DNA of 64,000 bases, taken from NCBI RefSeq assembly GCF_947490405.1, contig NZ_CANLGU010000005.1:62001-126000 (forward strand), given 5' to 3'. The stretch comes from an uncultured Algibacter sp. Lineage in GTDB: Bacteria; Bacteroidota; Bacteroidia; Flavobacteriales; Flavobacteriaceae. Position 1 is the first letter of the stretch; each line of letters begins with the position of its first letter. Positions 9,439-18,091 of the stretch are shown here, in pieces. The position numbers were made by a program, and so were the translations under genes. The notes under the pieces were generated by a model that was not told where the DNA came from, searched no databases, and worked only from the letters and a program-made list of their open reading frames with translations.

Positions 9439-9954
9439 ATGAATAGGACTGTTATTATACAAGGAAGCTCAAGAAGCGATGGTGATACCAACAAAATTGT
9501 TAGTTACATAGCTGAATACAGCGATGCTGATATTATTGATTTAGCTACTAAACATATTGGACACTACGATTACAACTATAAAAATAAAAATGACGATTTT
9601 ATCCCATTGATAACTGATATTATTAATACATACGACACTATAATTTTCGCGACTCCTGTATATTGGTATAGTATGAGTGGTATTCTTAAAGTGTTTTTTG
9701 ATAGAATTTCTGATTTAATTCGAATACATAAAGATACTGGCAGGAAGTTACGAGGCAAAAATATGGCTATGATTAGCACCAGTAACCACGATGATTTAAA
9801 AACTGGTTTTACTATGCCTTTTATTGAATCTGCTAATTATTTAGGCATGAATTACTTAGGAGACATACATACTTATATTGAAAATGATACAATTAATGAT
9901 GAAGTAAAAAATAGGTTGCATCATTTTGTTGAAACCATAAAAAAGGCAATATAA
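9439..9954 (+). CDS. NAD(P)H-dependent flavodoxin-fold oxidoreductase
   Basis: The 171-residue flavodoxin-like protein binds FMN: the GSSRSDGDTNK loop near residue 9 fits the phosphate site and TPVYWYSMSGILKVFFDR near residue 75 is the conserved FMN_red segment. Relatives reduce quinones, azo dyes or FMN with NAD(P)H. It is a single gene with a very short or absent leader and ends in a bidirectional terminator shared with the convergent regulator gene. Confidence 0.82.
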   Translation: MNRTVIIQGSSRSDGDTNKIVSYIAEYSDADIIDLATKHIGHYDYNYKNKNDDFIPLITDIINTYDTIIFATPVYWYSMSGILKVFFDRISDLIRIHKDTGRKLRGKNMAMISTSNHDDLKTGFTMPFIESANYLGMNYLGDIHTYIENDTINDEVKNRLHHFVETIKKAI

Positions 9955-9968
9955 ATATTGCCTTTTTT
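9939..9968. terminator. Bidirectional terminator between convergent genes
   Basis: GGCAATA and TATTGCC form a stem flanked by A6 on the left and T6 on the right. The hairpin overlaps the last codons of the reductase and sits just past the stop of the minus-strand regulator. Confidence 0.85.
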
Positions 9969-9971
9969 ATT

Positions 9972-11135
9972 TTATTTTGAAGCAAACAGTTTAACATCTT
10001 GCTCGCTTACCTCTGCTCCTCCTAAAATAATTAAACGCTCAATAACGTTTCGGAGCTCTCTTATATTCCCTGTCCAGTCATATTCTTGTAACAACTTAAC
10101 CGCTTTTTCTGAAAATGCTTTTTTTGCAGTGCCTTGTTCACTTGCTATTTTTCCTGAAAAGTGTTCTATTAATAACGGAATATCGTCTCTTCTATCATTT
10201 AAAGCTGGTACTTTTATTAAAATCACAGCCAAACGATGATATAAATCCTCACGAAAATTTCCTTCTTCAATTTCCTTTTTTAAGTTTTTATTTGTTGCAG
10301 CTACTACTCTAACATCTACTTTTATATCCTTATCACTACCAACACGTTGAATCCTGCTTTCTTGCAAAGCGCGTAATACTTTGGCTTGTGCAGATAAACT
10401 CATATCGCCTATTTCATCCAAAAAAATGGTTCCTCCATTAGCTGCTTCAAATTTTCCTGCTCGGTCTTTATTGGCACTTGTAAACGCACCTTTTACATGC
10501 CCAAACAACTCACTTTCAATTAACTCGCTTGGAATTGCTGCACAGTTAACTTCTATTAAATTTCCTTTAGAACGGTCACTCTTTTCGTGTAACCAATGTG
10601 CTACTAATTCCTTTCCTGTTCCGTTTGGTCCTGTTATTAAAACTCTAGCGTCTGTAGGTGCTACTTTATCAATGATGTTTTTAATTTGAGAAATACCATC
10701 GCTTTCTCCTATCATTTCGTACTTCTTGCTTACCTTTTTCTTCAGAATTTTATTTTCTACAACCAGCTCTTTTCTATCTAGGGCATTTCTAACTGTATTT
10801 AAAAGTCTATTTAAATCTGGTGGTTTTGAAATATAATCGAATGCTCCTAATCGCATCGTGTTTACTGCAGTATCCAAATCTCCATGACCAGAAATCATGA
10901 CTATAGGCGTTTCAGGTTTTATTTTTTTAACAGCCTCTAATACCTCAACACCATCCATTTTTGGCATTTTAATGTCACAAAGAATTAAATCAAAATCATC
11001 ATTCTTTATTTTCTCAATACCCGATAGTCCGTCTTCTGCTTCATCAACTTTATAAGCATCATTTTCTTCTGAAAGAATTTTAACTAGCACACGTCTTATC
11101 GCAGCTTCATCTTCAATTACTAATATTTTTGACAT
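9972..11135 (-). CDS. NtrC-like sigma-54 response regulator lacking the DNA-binding domain
   Basis: The N-terminal receiver domain has the phospho-acceptor Asp54 in LILCDIKMPKMDG and the later ISGHGD and YISKP motifs. A sigma-54 AAA+ domain follows, with Walker A GPNGTGKE at 169-176 (commonly GESGTGKE), the sigma-54-contact loop GAFTSA at 216-221, and NGGTIFLDEIGD. The protein stops at residue 387, shortly after the WTGNIRELRNVIER segment, so the usual C-terminal Fis-type helix-turn-helix is missing. It may activate sigma-54 without specific DNA binding. It is the last gene of a five-gene operon, 3 bases behind the barrel gene; no histidine kinase is adjacent. Confidence 0.88.
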   Translation of the reverse strand: MSKILVIEDEAAIRRVLVKILSEENDAYKVDEAEDGLSGIEKIKNDDFDLILCDIKMPKMDGVEVLEAVKKIKPETPIVMISGHGDLDTAVNTMRLGAFDYISKPPDLNRLLNTVRNALDRKELVVENKILKKKVSKKYEMIGESDGISQIKNIIDKVAPTDARVLITGPNGTGKELVAHWLHEKSDRSKGNLIEVNCAAIPSELIESELFGHVKGAFTSANKDRAGKFEAANGGTIFLDEIGDMSLSAQAKVLRALQESRIQRVGSDKDIKVDVRVVAATNKNLKKEIEEGNFREDLYHRLAVILIKVPALNDRRDDIPLLIEHFSGKIASEQGTAKKAFSEKAVKLLQEYDWTGNIRELRNVIERLIILGGAEVSEQDVKLFASK

Positions 11136-11138
11136 ACG

Positions 11139-12032
11139 TTAAATTTTAAATTTTATTCCTGTTCTTAAATAGAACGCGTTTACGTCGTCTAATTTAAAAA
11201 CTTCATCTCTATTTTCATTACGTAATACGTTATTTAATCTAAACGTATAACCAGTATACAAATACCCTACCAAATGTTTTGTAAACAAATATTCATAACC
11301 CAATCCTCCTACAATAACGGATAATGAAATATGATCTATTTCCTCTCCATTTACAATAGTAGTTTTTTGTAAATGAGCCAAATAGCCATCTAAACCTACA
11401 AATGCTTGCACATTATTTTTTTCATTTATAATATGCTTTAAATTCGATTTAGGAACTCCTGCATTAAAACTCCAAGACTCATTAATTTCCCTAAAATAAC
11501 TTACAAAAGGAAGCGGAAAAGGTAAACCTGTTGTAGCATTGTATGTTAATCCTAAAATTAAGCGATAAGGTCGTTTTAAATCTGCTTCTTTTCTTCTATC
11601 ATTAATATAAAAAACACCACCATTCATAAAATAATCATCAGAGCTTAATGCACTTGTTAATGTAGATGCTATTCTAGGGTTTAACTTAAACCCTAACCGT
11701 TTTTGATTATTTAATTTAAAGGTATAGCCAACATTGAAATCAATTACATGAATATTATCTATTATTGAGGTATCAAATGGTAAATTCTCCTCCAGATTAA
11801 GTATGATTCGGTTATATTCGCCTCCAACAATTATATAATTACCATCTTTAACTTTGATGGGATAGTTTAATATAGCTCTTAGTCTAGTATACTGACTTTC
11901 AGAATTACTTTTCGGTATAAAAGAGTACTCTAACCTAGCAATATCAGTAAGTTGAGCATTTAAAAAATTACACCCAAGAAAGAAACATATTAGTATATAT
12001 TTTATTTTCTTCCTTTTTATTTGATGCATCAA
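11139..12032 (-). CDS. Outer-membrane beta-barrel protein (DUF6268-like)
   Basis: The 297 residues begin with a basic start and signal peptide (ILICFFLGCNFLNAQ). The rest alternates short aromatic and aliphatic stretches ending with a typical barrel C-terminus (FYLRTGIKFKI). The pattern fits the DUF6268 outer-membrane barrel family by memory. Function is unknown. It lies 23 bases after the mechanosensitive channel gene and 3 bases before the NtrC-like gene, so all three are probably on one message. Confidence 0.65.
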   Translation of the reverse strand: MMHQIKRKKIKYILICFFLGCNFLNAQLTDIARLEYSFIPKSNSESQYTRLRAILNYPIKVKDGNYIIVGGEYNRIILNLEENLPFDTSIIDNIHVIDFNVGYTFKLNNQKRLGFKLNPRIASTLTSALSSDDYFMNGGVFYINDRRKEADLKRPYRLILGLTYNATTGLPFPLPFVSYFREINESWSFNAGVPKSNLKHIINEKNNVQAFVGLDGYLAHLQKTTIVNGEEIDHISLSVIVGGLGYEYLFTKHLVGYLYTGYTFRLNNVLRNENRDEVFKLDDVNAFYLRTGIKFKI

Positions 12033-12055
12033 CGTATTGATATTTTTAAATTTAG

Positions 12056-12886
12056 TTATTGAGGTTTTTGAATAATATGTATATCTCTTTGAGGAAATGG
12101 AATGCTAATATTATGCTCTCGGAAGAGTTTATCTATTTCAAAACGCAAGTCGCTTTTTGGTATGGCTCCTTTAAAACTATCATTTAAAGTAAAAACTAGT
12201 TTAAACTCTAAGGCACTATCCCCGAAATTTGTAAAAAACACATATGGAGCTGGATGTTTTAAAATCAAATCATGACTGTCGGCTGCCTGTATTAGTATTT
12301 TTTTTACCAATTGAACATCAGTACCATAAGCAACTCCTACTGTAACCGATTCGCGTGTGGTAGATCCATTTTGAGTCCAATTATACAAGCTATTTGTTAA
12401 GTACAAATGGTGTGGTATTATCAGTACTTTATTATCAATAGTTACAGCCCTTGTTGTTCTTAATTTAACTTCATCAACTCGACCTATTTTCCCATCTATT
12501 TCAATAATATCTCCAACATGAATGGTTTGATCAATTAAAATTAAAACACCTGCAATAATATCCTGAAATAAGGTTTGTAATGCTAAACCAACACCAATTA
12601 AGAGTGCTGCTGATGCTGCAAAAACTGCTGTAACATTAACGCCTATACCATGAAAGGTTATTAATAATATTACCAAATAAACAATCCATTTCCCGTAACC
12701 AAATAGTATTTTAAATTTTGCTTTATCATCGTTTGGAAGTCTTCTGGTTAGTATCCTTCTAAAAAGATTCAGAAAAATGGATGTTAAAAAAATTACTGTA
12801 ATTACCAATAACAAACCCTTAACCGAAATACTGATACCATCAGTAAAATTAAATGTGTAATTAAGTATGCTTTTTAGTTTTTCCAT
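12056..12886 (-). CDS. MscS family mechanosensitive channel
   Basis: This small inner-membrane channel (276 residues) opens under membrane tension and releases solutes during osmotic downshock. Two hydrophobic segments (residues about 20-45 and 65-85) precede the pore-lining helix, AAALLIGVGLALQ, followed by FQDIIAGVLILID, the MscS hallmark. A soluble beta domain has GDIIEIDGKIGRVDEVKLRTT. It starts 4 bases after the ABC permease gene, so it belongs to the same operon. Confidence 0.92.
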   Translation of the reverse strand: MEKLKSILNYTFNFTDGISISVKGLLLVITVIFLTSIFLNLFRRILTRRLPNDDKAKFKILFGYGKWIVYLVILLITFHGIGVNVTAVFAASAALLIGVGLALQTLFQDIIAGVLILIDQTIHVGDIIEIDGKIGRVDEVKLRTTRAVTIDNKVLIIPHHLYLTNSLYNWTQNGSTTRESVTVGVAYGTDVQLVKKILIQAADSHDLILKHPAPYVFFTNFGDSALEFKLVFTLNDSFKGAIPKSDLRFEIDKLFREHNISIPFPQRDIHIIQKPQ

Positions 12887-12890
12887 AATA

Positions 12891-14198
12891 TTAATACCTT
12901 ATCCATTTCATCAACTCTTTATAACTAGGTTTCTTTCCATACATTAAGATACCTACACGATATATTTTTGCAGCAAACCAAACGGTGAACATAAACGATC
13001 CTACTAAGATAAGTAAAGATAGTGCTTGTTGCCAAAGCGGAACTCCAAACGGAATTCTCATAAGCATAACTACGGGAGATGTTAAAGGTATAAATGAAAA
13101 TACCGTTGAAACCGTCCCATGCGGGTCTTCAATTACTGTAAATATCCCGATGTAAACCGCAAGAATAAGAGGCATAATTATGGGCAACATAAACTGTTGT
13201 GTATCGGTTTCATTGTCTACTGCAGCTCCAATAGCAGCATATAACGAACTATATAGTAAATAACCACTTATAAAAAATAAAATAAACGCAATAATTAAAT
13301 TAACGAGTGGTAAACTCCAAAATGCAATTTTTAAAGATTCGATATCAAAATTGAATCCATTTAAAGATTGTTGCATAATCTCTTGTTGTGGCGTCTGAGT
13401 TTCAAACAAATTTATGCCAATAACTAAAGAGACAATTAACATTAAAAAGCCACCAAGAATAATCCATATTACCAGTTGTGTAATTCCTGCTAATGAAGTT
13501 CCAATAATTTTCCCCAGCATTAATTGTACAGGTTTTACAGAAGAAATAATAACCTCAATAATTCTACTTGTTTTCTCTTCAATAACACTACGCATAATCA
13601 TATTACCATAAATAATGATGAACATAAATAGCAAATAACCGGCTGCACATCCAAAAATAAGTTTAACTATACTATCTACTTTTGATGTTTTTTCACCTGC
13701 AAAACTCTCTTGAGTAATATCAATATTAACTTTAGTTGATTTTAGTGTTTCAACATCTATACCTTTGTTAGCTCTATTTCTTAAAGTTAACTCTGATTGA
13801 ATTTCGTATTCTATATCTGAGATTAAAGTAATAGATGGTGATTCTTCCGAATAAAAAGTAAAATCTTTTGAACTTGGTTTTCTTTCTGAAAAATTGCGAA
13901 TATGTAATAAGCCATAACCTTCTGATTCTTTAACCAATTCTTTGGCATCTTCCAGAGTCATTTCTGGCAATACATTATAAGAGGTGTTTTCAGATTTTTT
14001 TAATGTATTTTCAATTAAACCTGACTCATCTAATACAGAAATAACTCTAACCTTATCACTATTTACTTGCGATAAATAAGCAACTACAGCTATCAGCGTA
14101 ATAAATATTATAGGACTCAAAAAAGTCATTATAATAAACGATTTGTTTTTAACTTTCGTTAAATATTCTCGTTTTATAATAAGTGGTAAATGGTTCAT
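12891..14198 (-). CDS. ABC-2 type exporter permease (NatB-like)
   Basis: The membrane subunit (435 residues) of an ABC exporter has one N-terminal transmembrane helix, a large extracytoplasmic domain (about residues 45-175), then five or six more helices. The segment VIEEKTSRIIEVIISSVKP is diagnostic of the NatB/ABC-2 group that exports sodium or other substrates. The start follows the ATPase stop after 3 bases, and the two products surely assemble together. The cargo cannot be told from sequence. Confidence 0.87.
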   Translation of the reverse strand: MNHLPLIIKREYLTKVKNKSFIIMTFLSPIIFITLIAVVAYLSQVNSDKVRVISVLDESGLIENTLKKSENTSYNVLPEMTLEDAKELVKESEGYGLLHIRNFSERKPSSKDFTFYSEESPSITLISDIEYEIQSELTLRNRANKGIDVETLKSTKVNIDITQESFAGEKTSKVDSIVKLIFGCAAGYLLFMFIIIYGNMIMRSVIEEKTSRIIEVIISSVKPVQLMLGKIIGTSLAGITQLVIWIILGGFLMLIVSLVIGINLFETQTPQQEIMQQSLNGFNFDIESLKIAFWSLPLVNLIIAFILFFISGYLLYSSLYAAIGAAVDNETDTQQFMLPIIMPLILAVYIGIFTVIEDPHGTVSTVFSFIPLTSPVVMLMRIPFGVPLWQQALSLLILVGSFMFTVWFAAKIYRVGILMYGKKPSYKELMKWIRY

Positions 14199-14201
14199 AA
14201 A

Positions 14202-15128
14202 TTAATTATTCTTAACCGCTTGAATAAAAATATCGTTAACACTTGGTATGAGTTCAACAAAATGAGACACCTCTCCCTTGTTAGTTAAATAATTTAATAA
14301 TCTATTAGGGCTTTCATTTTGTTGAAGCTTAATATTTAGCTTCAACTCATCTTCTAAACTTCTAAAACTAGCTTTAGAAACACTAAATTTTTCGGATAGT
14401 TCTTTTTCTAACTCAAAGTTATTGTTGGTTCTAATTCCAACTTCATAAGTATTTATTTTGTATTGCCGCTTAACATCAACTAATTTACCATCTAAGATTT
14501 TATTCGACTTATTAATTAATGCAATGTCATCACATAACTCCTCTACAGACTCCATTCTGTGTGTAGAAAAAATAACGGTGGCTCCATTTTCTCTTAATCT
14601 TAAGATTTCATCTTTTATTAAATTAGCATTTATAGGATCAAATCCAGAAAAAGGTTCATCAAAAATCAATAATTTGGGCTCATGAAGTACGGTAACAACA
14701 AATTGTATTTTTTGAGCCATCCCTTTAGAGAGCTCTTGAATTTTTTTGTTCCACCAGTCTCCTATTTCAAGTCGCTCAAACCAATATTTTAAACGTGTTT
14801 TTGCTTCTGCTTTACTTAACCCTTTTAATTGCGCCAAATAAATAGCCTGTTCCCCTACCTTCATAGACTTGTATAAACCACGTTCTTCAGGTAAATATCC
14901 GATATCTTTAATATGATTTTGATTCAGCAATTCGCCAGCTAACCGTACTGATCCAGAATCTGGTATTGTAATTTGGTTTATAATTCGAATAAGTGTTGTT
15001 TTTCCTGCGCCATTAGGCCCTAACAACCCAAAAATACTACCTTGTGGTATATTTACAGAAACATCATTTAAAGCCCTAAAATCTCCAAAATATTTTGAAA
15101 CATTTTTAACTTCAAGTAGGTTATTCAT
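14202..15128 (-). CDS. ABC exporter ATP-binding protein (NatA-like)
   Basis: The 308-residue cytosolic ATPase energises the permease encoded immediately downstream. Walker A is GPNGAGKTT near residue 38, the signature motif is LSKGMAQKIQF, and Walker B with switch is LLIFDEPFSGFDP followed by FSTHRMES. A C-terminal extension of about 80 residues after the core is usual for the NatA group. It is the first gene of the operon ATPase-permease-mscS-barrel-regulator, whose gaps are 3, 4, 23 and 3 bases. Confidence 0.92.
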   Translation of the reverse strand: MNNLLEVKNVSKYFGDFRALNDVSVNIPQGSIFGLLGPNGAGKTTLIRIINQITIPDSGSVRLAGELLNQNHIKDIGYLPEERGLYKSMKVGEQAIYLAQLKGLSKAEAKTRLKYWFERLEIGDWWNKKIQELSKGMAQKIQFVVTVLHEPKLLIFDEPFSGFDPINANLIKDEILRLRENGATVIFSTHRMESVEELCDDIALINKSNKILDGKLVDVKRQYKINTYEVGIRTNNNFELEKELSEKFSVSKASFRSLEDELKLNIKLQQNESPNRLLNYLTNKGEVSHFVELIPSVNDIFIQAVKNN

Positions 15129-15329
15129 ACTATATTTTTATTTCACTAGTAATTTGTAAATATATTAAATGTTTAAGGTAGATACTTAATGCATTGAGAA
15201 TAAATATAATTTAAAAAATCAGGATTAGAGACTTGTAATACAAAAGTATTCCCTTATAAATTCTAAACAATATTAACTTTCAGTTTTAAGTTCACCTGAA
15301 AGTCTTGTGATAATAAAATACTCTAAAAA

Positions 15330-15453
15330 AACAAAACCCACCCTTAATAAATTAAGGATGGGAAAAAAATTGCTATGAAAAAGAAAAATTACCACTAATA
15401 TAAATTAGTGATATTCAAATATAGTTTTTTTTTCAATACTAATAGCAAAACTA
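15330..15453 (-). ncRNA. Candidate small RNA downstream of dnaJ
   Basis: On the minus strand a TAGTTTTG box (15453-15446) has a TTG 23 bases upstream, a little far. About 75 bases later comes the terminator at 15370-15337. Between them there is no start codon in a usable frame on that strand, but there is a second hairpin, CACTAAT/ATTAGTG, at about 15393-15412. Spacing and terminator suggest a non-coding RNA of about 100 nt; no known family was recognised. Confidence 0.3.
15337..15370 (-). terminator. Orphan terminator on the minus strand
   Basis: On the minus strand CCCATCCTTAAT pairs with ATTAAGGGTGGG (one mismatch) and is followed by TTTTGTTTTTTT. It lies about 110 bases beyond the dnaJ terminator, so dnaJ does not need it. 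It may end the small transcript suggested at 15330-15453. Confidence 0.6.
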
Positions 15454-15480
15454 TTAAATATCTTGTGATTTTAAATCAAA

Positions 15481-15504
15481 AAATCCGCCTTGAAAAGCGG
15501 ATTT
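15481..15504 (-). terminator. Terminator of grpE-dnaJ
   Basis: On the minus strand AAATCCGC and GCGGATTT form a stem followed by a T-run, about 20 bases after the dnaJ stop. Confidence 0.85.
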
Positions 15505-15525
15505 CTCATTTTTGTTATCTTCTTT

Positions 15526-16644
15526 TTACGAAAACATGTCTTTTACTTTCTCAAAGAAAGATTTGTCTGAACTTTCTGGTTTAGGCGAGAAATGCTCGTC
15601 TTCTTGCATGGATTCAAAGAATTCTTTTTGTTGTTTATTTAACGTTTTAGGTGTCCAAACATTTACATGCACTAATAAATCTCCTTTTCCATAGCCATTT
15701 ATACTTGGAATTCCTTTTCCGCGTAAGCGCAAAATCTTACCAGATTGCACACCAGCTTCAACTTTAATTCTCACTTTACCTGTTACAGTATCAATCTCTT
15801 TTGATGTTCCTAAGACAGCTTCAGGGAAACTTACATATAAATCGTAATGTAAATTATCACCTTCACGTTGTAATTTATCGTGTTCCTCCTCTTCTATAAC
15901 TACTATTAAATCTCCAGAAATTCCATTACCAGGAGCTTCATTCCCTTTTCCTGATACTTTAAGTTGCATACCATCAACAACACCCGCAGGTATTTTTATA
16001 GATACCGTTTCTTCAGCAACTTTTAAACCTTGTGCATCAGCATCACTAGGTTTTTTATCAATGGTTTGTCCAGCTCCTCCACAAACATTACACGGAGAAG
16101 ATGTTTGCATTCTACCCAAAATGGTGTTAGCCACACGAGTTACTTGTCCAGACCCGTTACAGGTAGCACAAGTTTTATAAGTAGTTCCTGGGGCTTGAAC
16201 TTTACGTTTTACTTTAACTTTCTTTTCAACACCATTGGCAATTTCTTCCAAAGTAAGTTTAACACGAATACGTAGGTTGCTGCCCTTTACACGACGTTGA
16301 CCACCGCCACCGCCAAAACCAGAAAAACCACCACCAAAACCGCCGCCGCCAAAAATATCACCAAACTGACTGAATATGTCATCCATATTCATACCGCCGC
16401 CGCCAAAACCACCACCATTTTCAAAGGCTTGATGCCCATACTGATCGTAACGTGCCTTTTTATTATCATCGCTTAAAATCTCATAAGCTTCAGCCGCTTC
16501 TTTAAATTTTGCTTCGGCAGTTTTATCATCAGGGTTTTTATCTGGATGAAACTCAATCGCTTTTTTTCTGTAAGCTTTTTTTATTTCAGCAGCACTTGCA
16601 CCTTTGCTAATCCCTAATATTTCGTAATAATCTCTTTTAGCCAT
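15526..16644 (-). CDS. dnaJ: Molecular chaperone DnaJ (Hsp40)
   Basis: DnaJ delivers unfolded clients to DnaK and stimulates its ATPase. The J domain (residues 1-70) has HPD at 33-35. A long Gly/Phe-rich linker (about 75-115) follows. The central region has only two CxxCxGxG motifs, CATCNGSG and CNVCGGAG, where the E. coli protein has four, so only one zinc centre can form; I recall the same in other flavobacterial DnaJ proteins. The C-terminal substrate domains end [12 protein letters not shown]. It lies 9 bases after grpE and is co-transcribed with it. Confidence 0.95.
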   Translation of the reverse strand: MAKRDYYEILGISKGASAAEIKKAYRKKAIEFHPDKNPDDKTAEAKFKEAAEAYEILSDDNKKARYDQYGHQAFENGGGFGGGGMNMDDIFSQFGDIFGGGGFGGGFSGFGGGGGQRRVKGSNLRIRVKLTLEEIANGVEKKVKVKRKVQAPGTTYKTCATCNGSGQVTRVANTILGRMQTSSPCNVCGGAGQTIDKKPSDADAQGLKVAEETVSIKIPAGVVDGMQLKVSGKGNEAPGNGISGDLIVVIEEEEHDKLQREGDNLHYDLYVSFPEAVLGTSKEIDTVTGKVRIKVEAGVQSGKILRLRGKGIPSINGYGKGDLLVHVNVWTPKTLNKQQKEFFESMQEDEHFSPKPESSDKSFFEKVKDMFS

Positions 16645-16653
16645 ATCTTAATT

Positions 16654-17202
16654 TTATTGCCCTATAACTACTTTTGGGAAACGAATAATTTTTTCGCCCA
16701 AAACATATCCTTTTTCAACAATATCGATAATTTTACCTTTCATGTCATCACTTGGCGCTGGTATTTGCGTAATAGCCTCATGATTATCCGCATTAAACGT
16801 TTCACCTTTATTCACTTCCATAGGCTTTAGTCCTTTTTGCTCTAAGGTTTTTATTAATTTTTGATAAATTAATAACACGCCTTTACGCAACTCTTCAGCT
16901 TCTTTATCTTCTTCAATATGAGTTAATGCACGCTCAAAATCATCAAGAACTGGAAGTAATGTTTTCATAACATCTTCACTAGCTGTTGAAAATAATTCTA
17001 TACGCTCTTTAGCTGTACGCCTCTTATAATTTTCAAACTCAGCAAACAAGCGTAGAAATTTATCTTTTTCTTGCTTTAATTCACCTTCAAGTTTTTCTTC
17101 TTTGGTCTGTTCTTCAACAGCTTGCTCCTCAACCTCAACAGTTTCTGTTTGTGTTGCTTCTACAACTTCTTTTTCTATATCTTTCTTATCTTTTTTACTC
17201 AT
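16654..17202 (-). CDS. grpE: Nucleotide exchange factor GrpE
   Basis: GrpE releases ADP from DnaK in the heat-shock chaperone cycle. The 182 residues start with a charged Glu/Lys-rich tail (residues 1-45). A long coiled coil follows (LKQEKDKFLRLFAEFENYKRR), then the four-helix and beta-wing regions ending GYVLGEKIIRFPKVVIGQ, which matches the family C-terminus. It is the first gene of the grpE-dnaJ unit. A TACTTTTG promoter box lies inside a short palindrome upstream. Confidence 0.95.
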   Translation of the reverse strand: MSKKDKKDIEKEVVEATQTETVEVEEQAVEEQTKEEKLEGELKQEKDKFLRLFAEFENYKRRTAKERIELFSTASEDVMKTLLPVLDDFERALTHIEEDKEAEELRKGVLLIYQKLIKTLEQKGLKPMEVNKGETFNADNHEAITQIPAPSDDMKGKIIDIVEKGYVLGEKIIRFPKVVIGQ

Positions 17203-17235
17203 GGTAAATCCAATTTATTTCAATCTCAATTTAAG

Positions 17236-17254
17236 TTGGCAAAAGTACTGCCAA
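17236..17254 (-). promoter_or_regulatory. grpE promoter -7 box within a palindrome
   Basis: The minus strand reads TACTTTTG at 17247-17240, matching TAnnTTTG. It lies within the dyad TTGGCA-N7-TGCCAA (17236-17241 and 17249-17254). A protein bound there would block the promoter. It does not resemble the CIRCE operator of HrcA. Confidence 0.45.
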
Positions 17255-17374
17255 TATTGTAAAAATGTCATAATGTCATTAAAAACTTTTAACAAAATTT
17301 TGTTTAACATTTTAAGAAACTAATAGAACAATTTGTTTAATTTTACATTTTAACCATAAAACACTTTAATTATT

Positions 17375-18028
17375 ATGAAAAATATTTTTTCTACTACATT
17401 ATTAATAGCTTTTGTTTGCTTACAGTTAACGAGTTGTAAAGACAAAGCTAAAGAAGCTACTACAACAGCTGCGGAAGAAGTTGAAGAAACTGTAAATGCA
17501 GAATCTTACAGTGTAAATGCTGATGCTTCTACTATTGAATGGAAGGGTTTTAAACCTACTGGATCTCACAATGGAACTATTGCTATTGAAAACGGTGTAT
17601 TAGAAATAGCCAACGGAAAAATTGTTGGTGGTACTTTCTTAATTGATATGAATTCTATTGTGGTAACAGATATACCTGCAGAAGAAAAAGGAAATGCAAA
17701 ACTTGCTGGACATTTAAAAAGTGCCGACTTTTTTGATGTTGAAAACCACCCAAGTGCTGGCTTTACCATTACAGGTTTGGAAGTTGTTGAAGGTAAAACA
17801 ATGCTTTCTGGAAACTTATCGCTTAAAGATGCTAAGAACAATGTAACATTTCCAGTAACTGTAAATAATGACAACGGAACCATAACACTTACCAGCGAAA
17901 CGTTTACTATTGACAGAAGTAAGTGGAATGTAAAATATGGCTCAAAATCTTTCTTTGATAATTTAGGTGATAAATTTATTAATGATGATATGGAATTAAA
18001 AGTTATGGTTAAGGCTGCTAAGGCTTAA
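17375..18028 (+). CDS. YceI family lipoprotein
   Basis: The 217 residues begin with a lipoprotein signal peptide whose lipobox is LTSC (Cys21). An Ala/Glu-rich spacer leads to a YceI domain (about residues 45-215), recognised by STIEWKGFKPTGSHNGTI, LAGHLKSADFFDVENHPSAGF and RSKWNVKYGS. YceI proteins form a lipocalin-like barrel that binds polyisoprenoid or fatty molecules in the periplasm. The gene is monocistronic, and its terminator is followed within 10 bases by cassette A. Confidence 0.9.
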   Translation: MKNIFSTTLLIAFVCLQLTSCKDKAKEATTTAAEEVEETVNAESYSVNADASTIEWKGFKPTGSHNGTIAIENGVLEIANGKIVGGTFLIDMNSIVVTDIPAEEKGNAKLAGHLKSADFFDVENHPSAGFTITGLEVVEGKTMLSGNLSLKDAKNNVTFPVTVNNDNGTITLTSETFTIDRSKWNVKYGSKSFFDNLGDKFINDDMELKVMVKAAKA

Positions 18029-18048
18029 TTGATAAATTATATTTTTTA

Positions 18049-18084
18049 CAAAAACCACCTTAAAAATAAGGTGGTTTTTTTTTT
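18049..18084 (+). terminator. Terminator of the YceI gene
   Basis: AAACCACCTTA and TAAGGTGGTTT form an 11-bp stem with an A4 loop, followed by a long T-run. Confidence 0.9.
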
Positions 18085-18091
18085 AATAAAC

